A DNA stretch of 64,000 bases from Armigeres subalbatus. Taxonomy: Eukaryota > Arthropoda > Insecta > Diptera > Culicidae. The position numbers and the translations under genes were made by a program. The notes beneath the pieces are model-generated. The model had not been told where the DNA came from. It worked only from the letters and a program-made list of their open reading frames with translations, and ran no database searches. This document shows positions 21,311 through 31,969 of the stretch, piece after piece (within the stretch, counting starts at the first letter, position 1; each line of letters starts with the position of its first letter). The stretch covers positions 13,239,533-13,303,532 of the forward strand of contig NC_085139.1 in NCBI RefSeq assembly GCF_024139115.2, in the 5' to 3' direction.

Positions 21311-22220
21311 TAGGTACCTACTTCAGGCTGGCCGACGGGGGTCTTCCCGAACATGGCGGGTTCGAGAGGGAGCCCTTGAAATGGCACTAATATAATTACG
21401 ATCGGCTGTACCGCTGTAGCGTCGTTGGAATTCTAGTTAAGATGATCGTTGGTTATATAATTTCTTTTTGCCAAACTACTGTCATAACAATAGAATTAAA
21501 TGAGCTTCGCGGCATAAGTTCGATGCCGCCCGAGTACGATCCCGCTGTTGGGTAGGTACAATGTTTTGATGTATGTTATGTTTGTCAATTTTACTCTCTT
21601 CTATATTGCCGTTGGCTAACAGTCATATACTGCTTCCACTGAAGAGGATTAGCCACTATTCGGGTTTTGTTAGGTCAAACAGTGCTCGCACGTGTTACAT
21701 TGATGATGATGCGATAGTTGAAATGATTCATTTACCGGTTGAGCCCAATTTCGAATTTGAATAAGCAACTGAAACTTGTACATCAGATGTGTGGACATTG
21801 CCATATTTTAAATTTTTAATGCAATTCTAAATAATCAGTAAAGTCAGACTGCTGGATAATGTGAATATTTAGTACTGAACCTGAACCTGCTACCTACGTG
21901 ATGTGTTACGAAGAACAGTCGAGTAAGACTTATTATGGTCACATTGTCAGCAACGGACCAGTTATAACTCAAAGAATCCCTAATCAATTTCTAACTCCGT
22001 GTTACTTATGAGGGTGGCCTTTTCATCTAGAATTCAAACCTTATTATATTTAACCTCCGCTGTGTTGCAGCTGAGATCTTTTTTGTACCCTCAAACACGT
22101 GATAAGTTTAAAACAAGATCAGCAGTTGTTTATGTTGGGAAGCATCCTTTGTCCAATAACAACGTAGGGCTTAAACTCACCCTGGTCACGGGGTAGGTAG
22201 TTGTACACTGTCGCCAAAGA
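21311..22220. other. no supported gene
   Basis: TAGGTAC words recur near 21,306, 21,550 and 22,190. A short piece near 21,695-21,735 resembles, on the minus strand, the FNYxIIN segment of the RTE endonuclease, but it is too short to call. Confidence 0.3.
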
Positions 22221-22224
22221 CTAT

Positions 22225-23080
22225 TTATTTGTTTATTTAGCCTGAGGCCGGAGAGGTCTCACCAGTACACAACAGTCATCTCCATTCACCACGATCCATG
22301 GTTGTACGTCGCCATCCACGCAGTCTACGGAGGGTCCGTAAATCGTCTTCTTGATCTAGATCTTGCTCGATGCCCACATCGCTTTCTTGTGCCCGTCGGA
22401 TCGCTGTCGAGAACCATTTCATTTCAATTGTATATATGTAAGTGTGAGAAACTTATTTACAACTTGTGTGCTGCTCGGGATTTTCACGTTCCGACATTCT
22501 GGCTACGTGCCCGGTCAACCACAGTCTTCCAGTTCCGCGCCCGTTTATATCGTGTCTCGTGCGGTGTTGCAGCAATTTCGTCCACTAACTGCTCATATTC
22601 GCCGTCATATCAGTCGTTTCTGTGATCTGGGGGCACCGTGCCTAGTGCAGCGGTTGCGGTGCTACCAATGGTGGATCGAATATCTCTCCCGCCATTTTCA
22701 AGAGACGCTGCGCCTAGCTGCTCTTCCGTTGGGAGTGCCACTTCCAGCTGCTGCGCGTAGTCTTGGGCTAGTCTACCGTCTTGTAGCCGTTTAACTTCGA
22801 CGCGCGTTGTACACCGTCGAGAGTTTTGAGCGCAGGCATACTGCAACGAGGTAGTGGTCGGATTCAATATTCGCACTGCGGTAAGTGCGGACGTTCGTGA
22901 TGTCGGAGAAGAATTTACCGTCGATTAGAACGTGGTCGATTTGGTTTTCCATTTCTTGAATAGGTGATTTCCTTCAGCCAAGGGCTGAAAGGCTCTCTAG
23001 TATAGAAGAAACAATTTTTTTCTTGTGGCCCTGTGGATATTCTTGTGGGGTAAGAAAGTGCTTTAGTCCGAAGCGTATTT
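22225..23080 (-). mobile_element. RTE-clade LINE, internally deleted copy
   Basis: The plus-strand left end (22,235-22,420) matches the 3' terminal part of the copies at 44.1 and 61.1 kb. After a short odd insert it jumps near 22,515 into the endonuclease-linker region, matching 62,203-62,700 (minus-strand frame with RLQDGRLAQDYAQQLEVALP). The reverse transcriptase is therefore deleted. A ~50-bp foreign piece containing TTCAGCCAAGGGCTGAAA interrupts it at 22,972-23,022, after which the match resumes to about 23,080. It is dead on several counts. Confidence 0.75.
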
Positions 23081-23134
23081 ACAATGAATCGAAGAGTGCT
23101 GTGTAACAAGTATGATTTGAAAATCATCGCTGTC

Positions 23135-23278
23135 AACTCATATGTGAATATGTACGTTATGTGGAAGATATTGATTTGGAAAATGTATTGGAGGTAATCA
23201 CTTTCCCTTCGATGGGACTCGAACCCATGACCCTACAGTACGCTAGACTGGTGCTTTAACCAACTAAGCTACGAAGGA
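23135..23278 (-). mobile_element. tRNA-derived SINE, second family (copy 2)
   Basis: The tRNA-like head lies at 23,206-23,278 (minus strand) and the body ends at ACATATTCACATATGAG. The acceptor ends TCCTTCG/CGAAGG pair. It mirrors copy 3 in the opposite arm; the two differ at a handful of positions (for example ACCAG versus GCAGT in the anticodon stem). Confidence 0.8.
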
Positions 23279-23723
23279 CCTCCGTCGGCCTTCGCAACCT
23301 AGCGGCTACTGAACGAGCTCGAGATTCCCAAATTGGCCGCATAGTCAAATCACTCTCAATCCATTTCTCAAGCCAATACTTCCACATGTGTATAGTACAC
23401 GTTCACATTAGAGGAGCGTGAGTATCTAGAATGTCTGGCGGCTATACACATTCTTCATCAGCAACTGTACTGATCAAGTGAGGTTGTGTAAGCTATTTGC
23501 CAATCGGTCGTCAAGCTCAGACCCGGAAATAGGCAATTAACTTTGATTGAACTGAACTTGAGTTGCGTGCTCTTGCCTACGCAATGCGGTCGGGTCTGAG
23601 CTTGACGACCGACTGGAAAATAGCTTACACAACCTCACTTGATCAGTACAATTACTAATGAAGAATGTGTGGAGCCGCCAGACATTCTAAATACTCACGC
23701 TCCTCTAATGTGGATTGTAGATA

Positions 23724-23803
23724 TTACCAGTTAACCAGAAGTCAGACTTATCTGGATATGGCGTCCATATACAGATAAGTCTGACTTGCGGTTAGCGGCA
23801 GTA
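23724..23803. mobile_element. 80-bp MITE with TA duplication
   Basis: Almost the entire element is a palindrome. The left end TTACCAGTTAACCAGAAGTC is a decayed version of the right end, which read inverted is TACTGCCGCTAACCGCAAGTC without its last base in the left copy. Both are followed inward by AGACTTATCTG. TA occurs at 23,722-23,723 and 23,804-23,805. The opposite arm of the surrounding inverted repeat keeps the empty site, CTATACACATGTGG. The same terminus bounds the 2.4-kb element at 32,905-35,277. Confidence 0.85.
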
Positions 23804-23917
23804 TACACATGTGGAAGTATTGGCTTGAGAAATGGATTGAGAGTGATTTGACTATGCGGCCAATTTGGGAATCTCGAGCTCGTTCAGTAGCCGCTAGGTT
23901 GCGAAGGCCGACGGAGG

Positions 23918-24062
23918 TCCTTCGTAGCTTAGTTGGTTAAAGCAGCAGTCTAGCGTACTGTAGGGTCATGGGTTCGAGTCCCATCGAAGGAAAGTGGTTA
24001 CCCAATACATTTTCCAAATCAATAACTTCCACATAACGTACATATTCACATATGAGTTTTCA
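23918..24062 (+). mobile_element. tRNA-derived SINE, second family (copy 3)
   Basis: The head, 23,918-23,991, folds into a full 74-nt cloverleaf: 7-bp acceptor TCCTTCG/CGAAGGA, D-arm GCTT..AAGC, anticodon stem GCAGT/ACTGT around loop CTAGCGT (anticodon AGC, Ala), and T-arm ATGGG-TTCGAGT-CCCAT. A body follows (GTGGTTACCCAATACATT ... CACATATGAG). Because the same head plus body occurs three times here, a SINE is more likely than an authentic tRNA-Ala gene. The variable loop of six bases is slightly long. Confidence 0.8.
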
Positions 24063-24257
24063 TAACATTGTAAATTAACGTCCAAGTCGGGTGGTTTAAT
24101 CCCCGGAAATAGGCAATTAACTTTGATTGAACTGAATCGCTGTAAATTTTTTGCTTCATTTTCCATCAATAATAAACATAATTTTAAATATTAAAAAGCT
24201 TGAATCCTAAACGTTGGAACTTTATGAAAATAGTGAAGTACAGAGTAGTGTCGTAAA

Positions 24258-24710
24258 GTGGAAAGTATGAAATATTGGGAAATTTCAGTTGCGAAAATTT
24301 TCACGTTGGCATTTTCACATGGCAATGCTGCATCTGCTGATGTTGCTGTGGTTGATCGACGTCAATCACTCACATTAGCGGGCCGTCGACGGCAGCGGAT
24401 CATGTGGACAAGAGAGATGAATCAATACGTTATCCGTTGCTACTACGTTTGCACCAGGATGGAGACGGATATGTCCGGCAGACCAACAGTGGAATTACAA
24501 CGACAGCAAATGAAGGACGAACTAGCCAATCATATAGACACAGCAGTTACACAGTTCCGTGGGACAGACCCCATATCCCGACACCGGATACCAAAGTTGC
24601 AGTACTCCTATAGGTTGATGAGTGCAGTAAGCATCCTTAACCAGGATATTTTGCCACAGTACTTGGAAACCGTGGAGAACCTTGAGGAGCTGCACGCGCC
24701 CACAAGGTAA
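24258..24710 (+). pseudogene. N-terminal fragment of an R2/R4-type LINE ORF
   Basis: A 150-codon frame contains RRQRIMWTREMNQYVIRCYY followed by VCTRMETDMSGRP. This WTxEMNxxVxxxYY pattern is, to my knowledge, typical of the N-terminal DNA-binding part of site-specific LINEs with a restriction-like endonuclease (R2, R4, NeSL groups). It then runs through a charged helix-rich region to HAPTR. Immediately downstream (24,725) the sequence changes to an RTE endonuclease. A matching R4-like reverse transcriptase occurs after the RTE segment at 26,505. Assignment is by pattern memory and not certain. Confidence 0.45.
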
Positions 24711-24724
24711 GAGTGATAGACGCG

Positions 24725-26505
24725 CACGCCCAATCGACCAATCGACGTTCTGATTGATGGACGGCACTTCTCCGACATTATCGACGTCAGGACATATCGT
24801 GGCGCTAACATCGACTCTGACTACTATCTGGTGATGGTTAAACTACGCCCCAAAACTATCCGTCATCAACAATGTTTGGTACCGACGACCGCCGCGGTAC
24901 GACCTAGAGCGACTGAAGCAACTTGAAGTCGCCACTGCATACGCGCAGCATCTCGAGGCAGCGTTGTCGGAAGAGGGTGAGCTCGGTGGGGCCCCTCTTG
25001 ATGACTGCTGGAATACAGTCAAAGCAGCCATTAACGACGCAGCGGAGAACAACGTCGGGTATATGGGACAAAGTCGACGAAACGATTGGTTCTACGAAGA
25101 GTGCAGACAGATTCTGGAGGAGAACCCAAGCAACCAAAAGTTCGGATAAGAGGGGATGTTTTGGCTTAATCAGCTCGCATTTTAAGTAATTTTTTGTATG
25201 GTGGAAGCGTAAAAGTGAACTTTGAAGTTCCGTTAAAATGCTTGGAACTCAATGTGAACCAAAAGTGAACCAATTGGTTCGATTAGTAACAAATTTAAGT
25301 AAAATCTGAACTTTTGGTTGCTTGGGAAGGACGCAGCGTGGGCGGTCGCGCTGCAGCATGGTACCCGGCAGAACGTGGAACGTTATAGACGGAAGCGGAG
25401 GCAGCAGACCCGCCTTTTTCAGGAGAAGAAACGCCGCCTGGAAGAAGCGGAGTGCGAGGAGATGGAACAGCTGTGCCGTTCTAAAAAACATGCAAGTTCT
25501 ATCAGAAGCTCAACGCATCCCGTAAAGGCTTCGTGCCGCGAGCCGAAATGGGCAGGGATAAGGATGGGAGCATCTTGACGGACGAACGGGTGGTGATCAA
25601 AAGATGGAAGCAGCACTACGAGGAACATTTGAATGGCGCTGAGAGTTCAGGCAGTGAAAGTCAAGGCAGCGGAGGAGATGACTACGTCAGTTCAACGGAC
25701 GATGGAAGCCAACCAGCCCCCACCTTGAGGGAAGTTAAGGATACCAAAGCTAAAGACCAATAAAGCAGCTGGTAAGGTTGGTATCGGAGCTGAGCTCATC
25801 AAGATGGGCCCGGAAAAGCTAGCCACCTGCCTGCACAAACTGATAGTCAGAATCTGGGAAACTGAACAGCTACCGGAGGAGTGGAAGGAAGGGGTTATAT
25901 GCCCCATCTACAAGAAAGGCGACAAGCTGGAGTGTGAGAACTTTCGAGCGATCACCATCCTTAATGCCGCCTACAAAGTGATATCCCAGATCATCTTCCG
26001 TCGTCTGTCACCATTAATGAATGAGTTCGTGGGCTTCATTGACGGCCGCTCGACAACGGACCAGATCTTTACTGTACGGTAAATCCTTCAAAAATTCCGT
26101 AAATACCAAGTCCCAAGCCTGTTCGTTGATTTCAAGGAGCCATACGACAGTATAGACCGCGTAGAGCTATGGAACATTATGGACGAGAACAGCTTCCCTG
26201 GAAAGCTTACCAGACTGATCAAAGCAACGGTGGATGGTGTGCAAAACTGTGTGAAGATTTCGGGCGAAAACTCCAGTTCGTTCGAATCGCGCCGGGGGCT
26301 AAGACAAGGTTATGGACTTTCGTGCCTTTTGTTCAATATTGCGCTAGAAGGTGTCATGCGGAGAGCCGGGTGTAACAGCCGGGGTAGGATTTTCAACAGA
26401 TCCAGTCAATTTATTTGTTTCGCGAATGACATGGATATTGTCGGCCGAACATTTGCAAAGGTGGCAGAACTGTACACCCGCCTGAAACGTGAAGCAACAA
26501 AAGTT
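24725..26505 (+). mobile_element. RTE-clade LINE segment, truncated at both ends
   Basis: It begins inside the endonuclease (DVLIDGRHFSDIIDVR), where the catalytic SDH is altered to SDY (NIDSDYYLVMV). It passes through the linker, then the RT fingers (VICPIYKKGDKLECENFRAI), the palm (FNIALEGVM) and the YADD-equivalent box, here FAND instead of FADD (near 26,425), so catalysis would be lost. Stops interrupt it, for example after TVR near 26,081. It ends abruptly after RLKREATKVG at about 26,505, without the C-terminal region. A MITE sits at 25,125-25,326. The family is close to the 44.1- and 61.1-kb copies. Confidence 0.8.
25125..25326. mobile_element. 202-bp MITE nested in an RTE
   Basis: Terminal inverted repeats of about 22 bp begin CCCAAGCAACCAAAAGTTC and end GAACTTTTGGTTGCTTGGG. 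AA is duplicated at 25,123-25,124 and 25,327-25,328. Removing the element and one AA restores an RTE reading frame across the join (RQILEE then KDAAWA), and the total inserted length, 204 bp, is a multiple of three. No coding capacity. Like the element at 5,093 it has CCC...GGG ends and an apparent 2-bp TSD. Confidence 0.85.
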
Positions 26506-27626
26506 GGACGTTGTTGGGCAGGCCACCCACAAGCAAAGGAACCTGAGCATGGCGTATATCGACTATAAAAAGGCATACGACTCAGTACCTCACTCTTACC
26601 TTCTTAAGGAACTGCAGTTGTATAAGATAGACGGTAACGTCATCAGGCTAATGCAGCACGCTATGGGGATGTGGAGCACATCCCTACACATTACCGATGG
26701 AGAAAAGGTGTTACGCTCCAGGACTCTCAGCATCAGGAGGGTCATATTCCAAGGCGATACCTTTAGTCCTCTATTGTTTTGCCTTGCCATGAACCCTCTT
26801 AGCAGAGCACTCAACCAACACAACTATGGCTATCATTTGAAGAGTGGGGAAATGAGGACACACATTACCCACACCTTCTTTATAGACGACTTGAAGCGGC
26901 TTGTAACGGTATTCAACAACGACATCCGGATGGAGTTTGGAATCGATAAATGTCGTTCCATACATCTACGCTGGGGTCACCTAGTGTATGCCGACAGTTT
27001 CCGAATCAACGAACAGGAAGAGATTCGAAACATGGTTGAAGGCGAAACGTACAAGTTTCTAGGTTTCCTGCAACTGAAGGGAATTTGATCAAGAAGGAAC
27101 TGCAGGAAAAGTTCTTGCATCGTGTCAACGGTATTATGACGAGCTTCTTGTCGGCCGACAACAAGGTGAAAGCGATAAACACGTTTGCTGTGCCCTTGTA
27201 TGTACAGTACCACTAGACCATAATGTCCAAACAACATTCTCCAACAAGATAACGAAGTACCCCGACTTGGCGGAGGAGTTGAAGCAGATGGAGTTGAAGA
27301 CCTGGAGGACGTGCGTATAATTCCGGTTGTTATCTCAACAACTGGAATCGTACCGAAATCTCTTCTGAGATCCTTAGGAGAGCTGGAACTATCTCATAAC
27401 CTCCATAGCATCCAAAAGACAGTGGTTCTTGGAACTTGCAGTATTGTAAGAAAGTTCCTGAACCACCATAACTAATACATCCGGTGCAAACGTTTATTAT
27501 AGGATTCTAAGTCAACCGGCGAATGAGATCCACAGAGCCCAATCCCATTGGCATTGATTGCCCGGGGTAGGTGAAAATCCCCAGCACGCTTGCTGAGGAA
27601 GTGCCAAAAATCTATAATAATAATAA
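26505..27626 (+). mobile_element. R2/R4-type LINE fragment (RT and 3' end)
   Basis: The frame 26,489-27,088 reads SMAYIDYKKAYDSVPHSYLL, with catalytic Asp in YIDY, then GIFQGD-like VIFQGDTFSPLLFCLAMNPL, then FFIDDLKR as the YxDD box and IRMEFGIDKC. This set fits the R2/R4 group and not RTE. Later stops occur, but conserved C-terminal words persist near 27,412 (SIQKTVVLGTCSIVRKFL). The segment ends in an AT-rich tail with TAATAATAATAA at about 27,610-27,622. The 5' boundary is the abrupt junction with the RTE segment. Confidence 0.55.
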
Positions 27627-27837
27627 AGGAACGGTCGACAAGCACCTCCACACGGGCATTAATGAACAAACTAGTCGATTATAATTATTTATAGTCATAA
27701 CTCAAGAAGTGCTCGATTATTCAGAGATTAAATAATCTGTTAAATACCTGTGTTTTGAATATCGAAAACCTGAATAAAAATTTATTTAAATTCTGCTTAA
27801 GATAATTATTGTTCCAGAGACACGCTTGAGCAGTATA

Positions 27838-28542
27838 CAGGGTGTTCAATAAGTTCGAATACACTTTCAAAAAATGTTTAAAATTTGTAATTAAATTATT
27901 TCTTTTCCCGGTTACATTTCATTGAAAGTATTGTTTATAAGGAACGTTTGTAACATATCTTCTGGAATGACCTTTATTTTGTACTTCTTCACGAGCTTCA
28001 AACGTTTCTGAAATCCATCGCAAGCGGCACGCACGGTCTGCATGGGCATTTCGTTCCAGATTTTGAAAATTACGTCTTGAACTGGTCCAAGTTACTGACC
28101 TTGTATTCGTACAGCTTTAACATAATAAAGGACCAAACAAGAAAGTTAAGAGGGTTCAAATCCGGGAAGCTGGGAGGTCGCAAAGTTTTGTCCAAAAAGT
28201 CGATGAAATTGTCCCCATTTTCCGTGTATAAAGGGTTATCGTCCTATTGGAACATGTAGGGCTGATCTCCGTCTTATCACCGGGGGTATCAATCTTCCCC
28301 AAAATCTCAGTTTTGTAGTACACCGCAATGATTTTGACCTTCAAAAAATGCTGTTTACAATGCCCCAATCCATTTTCACCGCGCGTAATAAACAAACAAC
28401 AAGTGACAGAATGTCAACACCACACACATCCGTTAGCGTATATATACCGCTAAAGCTGACACCAATACTTATACAGAATATGTACATTGGGCTTACAAAC
28501 ACAATGATCAAACATTTGTATTCGAACTTATTGAACACCCTG
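27838..28542 (-). mobile_element. mariner-like element with perfect 26-bp TIRs
   Basis: The ends are CAGGGTGTTCAATAAGTTCG... and its exact reverse complement (26 bp each, 27,838-27,863 and 28,517-28,542), flanked by TA on both sides. On the minus strand a decayed transposase is visible: DNPLYTENGDNFIDF near 28,215 and PDLNPLNFLVW near 28,130, the latter holding the third catalytic position. At 705 bp it is roughly half the usual mariner length, and the N-terminal half is missing. Perfect TIRs with a decayed core suggest mobilisation in trans. Confidence 0.85.
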
Positions 28543-28544
28543 TA

Positions 28545-30470
28545 TTTACAATTTGTTGCATTTGCCTTATTTTTCAAATTCAACGTGCTAATTTTATTCT
28601 CTGAATTCACATGCTACACACTTAAAATAAAGTGCATATGTTTGTGAAATTTCACCGAAATCTCAACAGCAGTACTATTCGGCGAATAATTTTACAGATT
28701 TTCGGTGGTTTTGAAAGTTTAACAAAGGATGCTCTTATAATTATGTTATAATTTAGATCATTCAAGGTTATCGCATTAACCTATGAAGTGTCTTATTTCA
28801 CAACCAAATAATATTTATACAAAATTGCAATCAATGAATTGTTATTTTATAATTCATATTTCCATCCTCATATTATAAAATCATCGATCAAAACTAAAAA
28901 AAATTAGATAATTATAAGGGGAAAGGGGTTTTTAATTAATGTTTGCTCTTTTCGTTTCAGAGAGCGAGCAAAGGCGCTTAAATCTAGGCTAATTAGTCAG
29001 GGCAAGACTAATACCTTCGCCCCATCCAAAGAAAACCATCATCTAGGCTAACGGAGTTATATAAATTTATTAGCAAAGTCACTCCCAACGTATTTTCACA
29101 AACTTTCTATCATTTGCTTATAATGATACTCTCAAACCACATACCCTACCAACCATCCAATTCCTTGACATCTATGAAGGCGTCGGTGAGTCGCTGGCTT
29201 CTCGTTAAGTTGATGTCATATCATCATTTCCTTCCCTTCCCTAGTAACGGAGAAGATGGGCGTGGCCAGCAATGGTAGCTTCCATGCTTTACCATTTGGA
29301 CCCCTTATTGGATTGCCATTAAATCCCAAATGGAAATCCATAAGCAAATAGGGTGAGAATGTTAAATAATATACATGCCAGCTATCAGTATGCAATCTAC
29401 GAAATACTCCGTTACAACGCAACGCAACGGACTACCGTTCGTATTTACAAGCTACATTGATATTTCACTTTTTACATAATCTCAGTATAAGCTGCCATAA
29501 AACTCTTGTCAATATTTTATTTGGTGGATTAGAAGCATCGACTCTTTCAAAACAATCGAAAATCCATCGAGAAATGGCTGATATATTAACGTTCAAAATA
29601 GTTTCACTACTTTCGTAACGCTTTTCTATTTTCGCAATCGCAAAGTGTATCCCAGTATAGAAAAAAACATACGTAGTCCTACGTCAAAAGTTTTTCATTA
29701 TGAGCATATAAAGTTAAGACAACTTTCCATGATGCAAATGTCGCAACTCGGGTGTTTGTGAAAATTGTTATGTACAAGATAGGTACGGTAAAAGGGCCGA
29801 ATTTTCCTTTTGTCCAGCTCAGAAGATAATGCATGTCACGAACACTAATCATTGAGATGCAGCTCGAATACTGGTCTATAGCAGTAGCTGCTGAAGCAGA
29901 GAATGGTGTCGTTATTTTTGTGCAAAGTCATGCAGTGTTTTCGTTCAAAGCAACAACTCGGATCACGGATAAATCCAAAGTAGAGGAGATCTGGTTGACG
30001 GACCGATATACGGTCTATCGTTCATGGTATGCTATCAAAAATAAAACGGTGAAAGACGGTAATTGTTGCCTTAGCTTTTCCTTCTCTCAATAACACCTCC
30101 AAAACTATTCCTACTACGCAATAAATAACAGTTGAAGGGGTTGAAATAACTTATTTGAAGCGAATTGAAACCCAACGAACCTGTCCAATAACCATTATAA
30201 TTAAGCAATGTGCAAAACATCCTTATTTACTGGGTTTTGGTCGAATCTAGTAAACGGAAAAAAATGAAAATCATCATTTCCTCATTTCAGACAAACCGAT
30301 CCAATAATACCAATAATACAGCACCACAAGCAGCCCTCAATCGATCACGTAGGCTCAGAGGATTTTTCTTTCACTGTCGATCGATCGGTTATTTTAACCC
30401 GTCGACGAAGAAACATATGTCCACCAATAGTTTCAGAACCTCATTTTTCGTTGATTCGGTTTAAGGTCAC
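28545..30470. other. no gene seen
   Basis: AT-rich DNA without a recognisable exon or repeat. A plus-strand frame at 29,833-30,093 (86 codons) has no recognisable motif. Confidence 0.35.
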
Positions 30471-30679
30471 TCCTGACGGAATCCAAGTTTCAAAGTGCTC
30501 GCGTTTTCGGGGGCACACCACTCGATACGGAAGCAACGCACAACTGTCATTTTTGTTGATTTAGTTTTGCTGCGTCGCAGCATGCGTGAAAAAATAAAAA
30601 TGACAGTTGTGCGTTGCTTCCGTATCGAGTGGTGTGCCCCCGAAAACGCGAGCACTTTTAAACTTGGATTCCGTCAGGA
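30471..30679. mobile_element. 209-bp foldback element (near-perfect palindrome)
   Basis: Two arms of about 84 bp, starting TCCTGACGGAATCCAAGTTT and ending as its reverse complement, differ at a single position. The ~40-nt spacer holds GCTGCGTCGCAGC, itself palindromic. The arms are GC-rich (GCGTTTTCGGGGGCACACC). Because of the symmetry, both strands contain the same open frame beginning MLAFSGAHHS, which is not a gene. No TSD was identified. Confidence 0.85.
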
Positions 30680-31965
30680 ATTAACATATCAGAATAAGCA
30701 TAACGATTACCGCAGGCTTACACATGAGTAGTGTTAAAAAGGGCCTTCCGCTTAGCTTCAAACACTAATTAATATAAAAACTATATGCATATGCACCAGT
30801 TCTGTAATATGAGTATATTTAACAGGTGGTTACAAGAAGAATACTATTCTCATGGACAAAAAATATAATTCTTTCTTATTCAATTTTTACAAATACCTTA
30901 CACAACATCTTGTTTCCCACAAAAAGTGAACTTATGTCACTGCTAATGTGGTTCCTCCAACGAACAATTTATTTGCATCTTCATTAATTTTCGCATCGAT
31001 TTCCACGCTGATGGCTAACAAGCTGCCCAACAAGACCTTGAACATGAAATTGGAGATGAGCATTGAAAAAAATCTGTTATTTGTGAATCGCAGCCAACCA
31101 GCGGCCGGCCTGCGCCCGGTTCGTTAGTGGAGGTAAAGTTCCGCCCGTCTGAGGTATGAAGTTCAAATCTTTGATACTCAAAACGCTGCACACTGTACAA
31201 AATTTGTACAACTGGGAAATGAATCATTTACCTTATATTACAAACGCACGTGTGATGTGTATAAGCCATTATTATAATAAAACTAAGGCACATATGGGCT
31301 GGAGGATCCGATCCATCCAAAACCACTACAGTTGTTGACAAAGCGAATAACCTATTGGATGTCATTCACTGAACTTCATAACCCTATGGAGTTAGTTTTA
31401 TTAACACAAAAGACCATTACCTATCGTTAATCTTCTGCACGTTTGAGAGGAACTTGATAGAGTTTCTTAGACATAAACTGTGCCAATTAACTGACACATG
31501 GTTGCTTTGATGTGTGCACTAATTGCCATAGATGGTGTGAGATTCACCATGATTGTTATCCATTTCTCAGTGTTTTAACCCACTATGCGTCAAACAGTTG
31601 AACAATGGAATTCTTCCGACGCCAGAGAACTTGAATAAGATTCTCAGCGAATTGAGTTCAATGCTGGGCGGATGGTCAATATGTAGCTAATCGATTTGAC
31701 ACTGGCGATTAGTATGGATTGGGCCCAACGACTGAGAATGATTAATTGTTTTCCGACAAAATCTCATTGTAAGTTCTGAAAACATCGAAAGATCAAATCA
31801 ACCTTCCTTTCTGGATTGAAGGAAAATCCAAGCCAGGTTCGCTGCTTCCGGAAGCATTTAAGTCACCCGCTCGATGGAGTTGAGGTGAGAAGAAAAAAAA
31901 CCCAATCCAATCATACAAACATGTAGGAAGATGGTTATAAATTATAATGTGTGTCGAATCCTTTC
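30680..31965. other. no gene seen
   Basis: AT-rich DNA, no supported feature. Confidence 0.35.
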
Positions 31966-31969
31966 TTGT

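Larger units (their letters stand above)
23130..24062. repeat. large inverted repeat flanked by two SINEs
   Basis: The left arm, about 23,135-23,525, and the right arm, about 23,590-24,062, are near-perfect reverse complements, including a SINE at each outer end, the ATTGGCCGCATAGTCAAATC block and the CAAGTGAGGTTGTGTAAGC block. The spacer (23,525-23,590) contains CCGGAAATAGGCAATTAACT, which also occurs just outside the right arm near 24,098. The right arm carries an extra 80-bp MITE. It could be one long foldback element or an inverted duplication of a SINE-containing segment. Confidence 0.85.

Noticed and set aside
21573..21764. 63-codon ORF near 21.6 kb
   Set aside because: Part of it looks antisense to a short RTE endonuclease segment; too short to call either way.
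23206..23991. Authentic tRNA-Ala genes
   Set aside because: The tRNA-like part is always followed by the same ~70-bp body and occurs in mirrored copies, which fits a SINE better.
30467..30731. Two ORFs on opposite strands both starting MLAFSGAHHS
   Set aside because: The palindrome makes both strands read the same; neither has independent support.
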